Below are positions 41,315-43,727 of a stretch of DNA of 43,727 nucleotides, piece by piece. How positions within the stretch are numbered: the stretch's first letter is position 1; every line of letters begins with the position of its first letter. Location: the NCBI RefSeq assembly GCF_002027705.1, contig NZ_MBTG01000042.1:1047-44773 (forward strand), read 5' to 3'. Source of the DNA: Paenibacillus ferrarius. GTDB lineage: Bacteria; Bacillota; Bacilli; Paenibacillales; NBRC-103111. Both the position numbers and the translations under genes were made by a program. A model generated the notes under the pieces. It saw only the letters and a program-made list of their open reading frames with translations. It ran no database searches and had not been told where the DNA came from.

Positions 41315-41869
41315 CTACCTCAGCTTCACTTCATTATCTTTGCCCGTTTGATACGCATCGCTTGTGCGATCCGACGTAATGATAAACTTATTCGCGTCCA
41401 TCGTTTCAAAATGGAAGATGCTGTTCATCAAGACATGCTTGCGAATATGCGTATTATACTCCCGCACCAGATCGGCAATTTTCTTCTGATTACGGTCAAA
41501 CTCTGTGCGCCCAGCGGAAATTTCATTCTGGAGCTTCGCATACAGATCCTTATTCATTTGAGGATTCTGCTCTTGGACGATTTTGAAAAGAGCCCCTGTA
41601 TCGTTGTAGCGACCGGCAATCAGATCGGTATACACTTTTTTGATATCGTCTGCTTGCATATCCGTCACTTGGGCCATTTCTTTGAATCGTTTCCACATAT
41701 TATCGTAATTGGATTTGTTCGAGACATGCTGTGCTTTAATTTTCTCATCCAAGGCAATCGCTGTATTGCGATGTCCCCACAACATAGCCGCGCTAATAAT
41801 CGCTATAACGAGAATTACGCCAATAAAACCTAAACAACCGATAACAAAAATGCTGTTTCTATTCCGCAC
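41315..41869 (-). CDS. LemA-like membrane-anchored coiled-coil protein
   Basis: 184 residues from a GTG at 41869 (AGAGG 11 nt upstream); the frame is open to another GTG at 41881, and the start is uncertain. One N-terminal helix (~9-31) is followed by an all-helical outer domain. AIALDEKIKAQHVSNKSNYDNMWKRFKEMAQV resembles the LemA signature in which the first helix carries an Asn/Tyr-rich repeat. LemA proteins are widespread and of unresolved function. It is coupled with the unknown membrane protein downstream. Confidence 0.75.
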   Translation of the reverse strand: MRNRNSIFVIGCLGFIGVILVIAIISAAMLWGHRNTAIALDEKIKAQHVSNKSNYDNMWKRFKEMAQVTDMQADDIKKVYTDLIAGRYNDTGALFKIVQEQNPQMNKDLYAKLQNEISAGRTEFDRNQKKIADLVREYNTHIRKHVLMNSIFHFETMDANKFIITSDRTSDAYQTGKDNEVKLR

Positions 41870-42082
41870 GTTATGACACACCTCTGTCTATAATTTCCAC
41901 TAATCTGTCTTATTCTAGCATATTCCTCAACTGGAAAGATCAAAATTCCACAAATTTTTGCAGTAAACCAAGTGCGAATGATAGGCAGAGGAACGTCAAA
42001 AAGGGCTGCAACAACCTGCCCCAAAAGGCAAGCTGTTACAACCTGTCTAATCCCTCATAGATCGCGGGACGTCGCTTATCTC

Positions 42083-42535
42083 TTACCAGCCAAAATCCAG
42101 TGTTTCTCCTGTCTCTACATAACTCTTGATATTGCTTAGGATCATCGGCCAACTGGATTGGGTGGACTCATAAGAAGGATGATTCTCTGGCCACTGATCA
42201 TTAACCAATGTAAGCTTCGTACAATTGCCAACAACATCCAGTGTAAGTGTAACCCTCGTCTCTAATTCTGCATGGTTTTCCCGATAAGAGGGCCCTGGAT
42301 GCTCGGTGTAGCTCATCTTAAGATTCGGCTCAAAGGCCAGCACTTCGCCATAAACGTGAACGGTTTCATCGCCTTCACTGCCTGGCCCCACATAAGCATA
42401 AGGAGAGCCTATTTCAAAGGTTGAGTTCAGTACACAACCAAAAAATATAGCCTTCGTCCCTTCCGGTGAAATGAACACCTCCCAAACCTTCTCTGGCTTT
42501 GCATTGATATAGAATTCATATTTAAGATCTAACAT
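42083..42535 (-). CDS. SRPBCC / AHSA1-like protein
   Basis: 150 residues with a START-like helix-grip fold: YEFYINAKPEKVWEVFISPEGTKAIFFG is the usual opening, and a long C-terminal helix begins PMILSNIKSYVETG. Members bind small hydrophobic ligands or Hsp90. The start is the ATG at 42535 with GGAGG 8 nt upstream; the longer frame overlaps this site. It is divergent from an AraC-family gene, which may control it. The ligand is unknown. The stretch 42536-42662 between them has no convincing promoter pair. Confidence 0.85.
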   Translation of the reverse strand: MLDLKYEFYINAKPEKVWEVFISPEGTKAIFFGCVLNSTFEIGSPYAYVGPGSEGDETVHVYGEVLAFEPNLKMSYTEHPGPSYRENHAELETRVTLTLDVVGNCTKLTLVNDQWPENHPSYESTQSSWPMILSNIKSYVETGETLDFGW

Positions 42536-42662
42536 AATCTTGCCTCCATTCATGTGTATTTCATTGCTTTCATCATGCTAAACTGCTAGTCTCAATAGTA
42601 GAGCATTCCCACTTCCATGTATTGTAAAAACGCGACAAGCGCAATCGTCTGGGGGAAACTAG

Positions 42663-43526
42663 ATGAAATCCAACGTACAGCAAACCGATAAAGGCATTCT
42701 GCATGCGGAAGCCGGGAGACAGAAATTTTCACTTATGCGCTATCAACCTTCTGAAGATTTGGCCTTATATATCGAGCAGTACTGGGTCGTCCGTTGGGAT
42801 TTAAGGGGGCAAGCTCCATTCCGCCAGGTTATCCTGTCCTACCCCAATGTGAATATAGCCTTTGAACGAGAAAGCAGCGGGCTCTTCGCCGGTGTTTACG
42901 GTGTTCCCAAAACAACATACACTCGCCTACTGCAAGACGAAGGCATCGTCTTCGGGGTCAAATTTCATCCGGCGGGCTTCTACCCGTTTTGGAACAAGCC
43001 TGTATCTCTTCTTACCGGTCAAACGCTAAGCATCCATGATGCTCTTGGCCTTGAGGTCACAGATATGACGAAGACCATGCTCCAGTTGGAACATGGGGAA
43101 GAAATGGTACCGCTCGTGGAACAATTTCTGCGGAATCTCCTTCCGGAGCCCGATGAACAGGTTGCCCGAATCAACCGAATGGTACAATCCGCCATCAACA
43201 ATCGAGAGATTCTGCAGGTAGAGGACATCGTGCAAGAATTCTCTATTAATAAGCGAACGCTGCAGCGACTCTTCAACCGTTATGTTGGCGTTAGTCCGAA
43301 ATGGGTCATAGGGCGATACCGGCTTCAAGAGGCTGCTGAGCTTATTGAGAAAGGCGGTCTACCCAACTGGTCTAAATTGTCTCAGGATTTGGGTTATTAC
43401 GACCAAGCCCACTTCATCAAAACCTTCAAAGCCATGATTGGCAAATCCCCCGAGGAGTATGTGAAAAGCATCGAAAGTTCCAATGCAAATCGCAACAACA
43501 ATGAACCTCGATCACAGCCTAAATAA
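42663..43526 (+). CDS. AraC-family transcriptional regulator
   Basis: 287 residues. Residues ~20-120 are a DUF6597-type N-terminal domain (LYIEQYWVVRWDLRG, GVKFHPAGFYPFWNKP). The C-terminal ~100 residues are an AraC HTH pair: VEDIVQEFSINKRTLQRLFN, then LSQDLGYYDQAHFIKTFKAM with the typical G-x-PxE-like end (GKSPEEYVKS). GGGGGA lies 7 nt before the ATG. No operator is identified. Its likely target is the divergent SRPBCC gene, by position. Confidence 0.9.
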   Translation: MKSNVQQTDKGILHAEAGRQKFSLMRYQPSEDLALYIEQYWVVRWDLRGQAPFRQVILSYPNVNIAFERESSGLFAGVYGVPKTTYTRLLQDEGIVFGVKFHPAGFYPFWNKPVSLLTGQTLSIHDALGLEVTDMTKTMLQLEHGEEMVPLVEQFLRNLLPEPDEQVARINRMVQSAINNREILQVEDIVQEFSINKRTLQRLFNRYVGVSPKWVIGRYRLQEAAELIEKGGLPNWSKLSQDLGYYDQAHFIKTFKAMIGKSPEEYVKSIESSNANRNNNEPRSQPK

Positions 43527-43540
43527 TCCCATACACATAG

Positions 43541-43578
43541 AAAAGCAGCCCCTCCAACGCGTGCCGGGGCTGCTTTTT
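43541..43578 (+). terminator. Intrinsic terminator of the AraC-family gene
   Basis: AAAAGCAGCCCC and GGGGCTGCTTTTT pair perfectly over twelve bases around a 13-nt loop, ending in a T run. It may act both ways. The remaining 43579-43727 is AT-rich with a small ATGTTA-aaa-TAACAT repeat and no gene. Confidence 0.88.
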
Positions 43579-43727
43579 CATTCTATCTCAAGGATGACTT
43601 TTATACAGAAGGTGTTAGTTATTCATCTAAGAAAAATGTTAAAATAACATAGTTTGGGAAATACTATTCTCATCGCTGCTGATAGAATTCGCAAAAACAT
43701 AGGTTTCGCACAATAATAGTTGTTCGA

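Noticed and set aside
1..43727. CRISPR arrays, prophage or insertion sequences
   Set aside because: No regularly spaced repeats, integrase, transposase, terminase or capsid genes were found on either strand; the only sizeable repeat is the pair near 17 kb.

Overview
The window is chromosomal DNA of a spore-forming Firmicute (Bacillota), most likely Paenibacillus or a close relative. The first ~225 bases are the 5' end of a 16S rRNA gene on the minus strand. Next to it is the origin-proximal Bacillales order bofA - yaaL - recR - ebfC - dnaX - SRP RNA, followed further on by rpmE - rho - murA - fba - spo0F - pyrG - rpoE and argS - ywiB-like - speE - pbpG - ywhD. Genus is inferred from 16S and synteny by eye, not from a search.

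Region 1 (1-15.2 kb, almost all minus strand) is conserved housekeeping DNA: rRNA with tandem promoters, recombination and replication genes, a soluble PAS histidine kinase, the SRP RNA, a sporulation-type lipoprotein, L31, a radical SAM protein, Rho, MurA, class II aldolase, Spo0F, CTP synthase and RNA polymerase delta. Two regulatory regions can be read well: a sigma-H-type promoter before spo0F, and a pyrG leader starting GGGC followed by an intrinsic terminator, the layout of CTP-sensing reiterative-transcription attenuation. The PAS kinase and Spo0F could both feed the sporulation phosphorelay, but that link is inferred.

Region 2 (15.2-29.2 kb) holds a leaderless subtilisin-like protease with a structured upstream region, two diverged copies of a ~315-bp non-coding hairpin-rich repeat, argS with a DUF1934 gene, speE, a class A PBP, a YwhD protein, a membrane M1-type metallopeptidase with a polytopic partner, an NlpC/P60 wall hydrolase under a c-di-AMP (ydaO/yuaA) riboswitch, and a photolyase.

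Region 3 (29.2-43.7 kb) is more accessory: a guanidine-I (ykkC) riboswitch driving a Gdx-type SMR exporter, an orphan pair of Opp/Dpp-type permeases, an ABC exporter, a soluble cyclic-nucleotide-binding/chemoreceptor fusion divergent from a class 3 lipase, an SgcJ/EcaC-like protein divergent from an MFS exporter with a strong palindrome at its promoter, cysteine synthase, exonuclease III, a two-gene membrane cassette (unknown protein plus LemA-like protein), and an SRPBCC protein divergent from an AraC-family regulator.

No phage, insertion sequence, CRISPR array or tRNA gene was seen. The least explained items are the 315-bp repeat pair (with a compensatory stem change between copies), the LemA-like cassette, the CNBD-chemoreceptor fusion and the structured leader of the protease gene.
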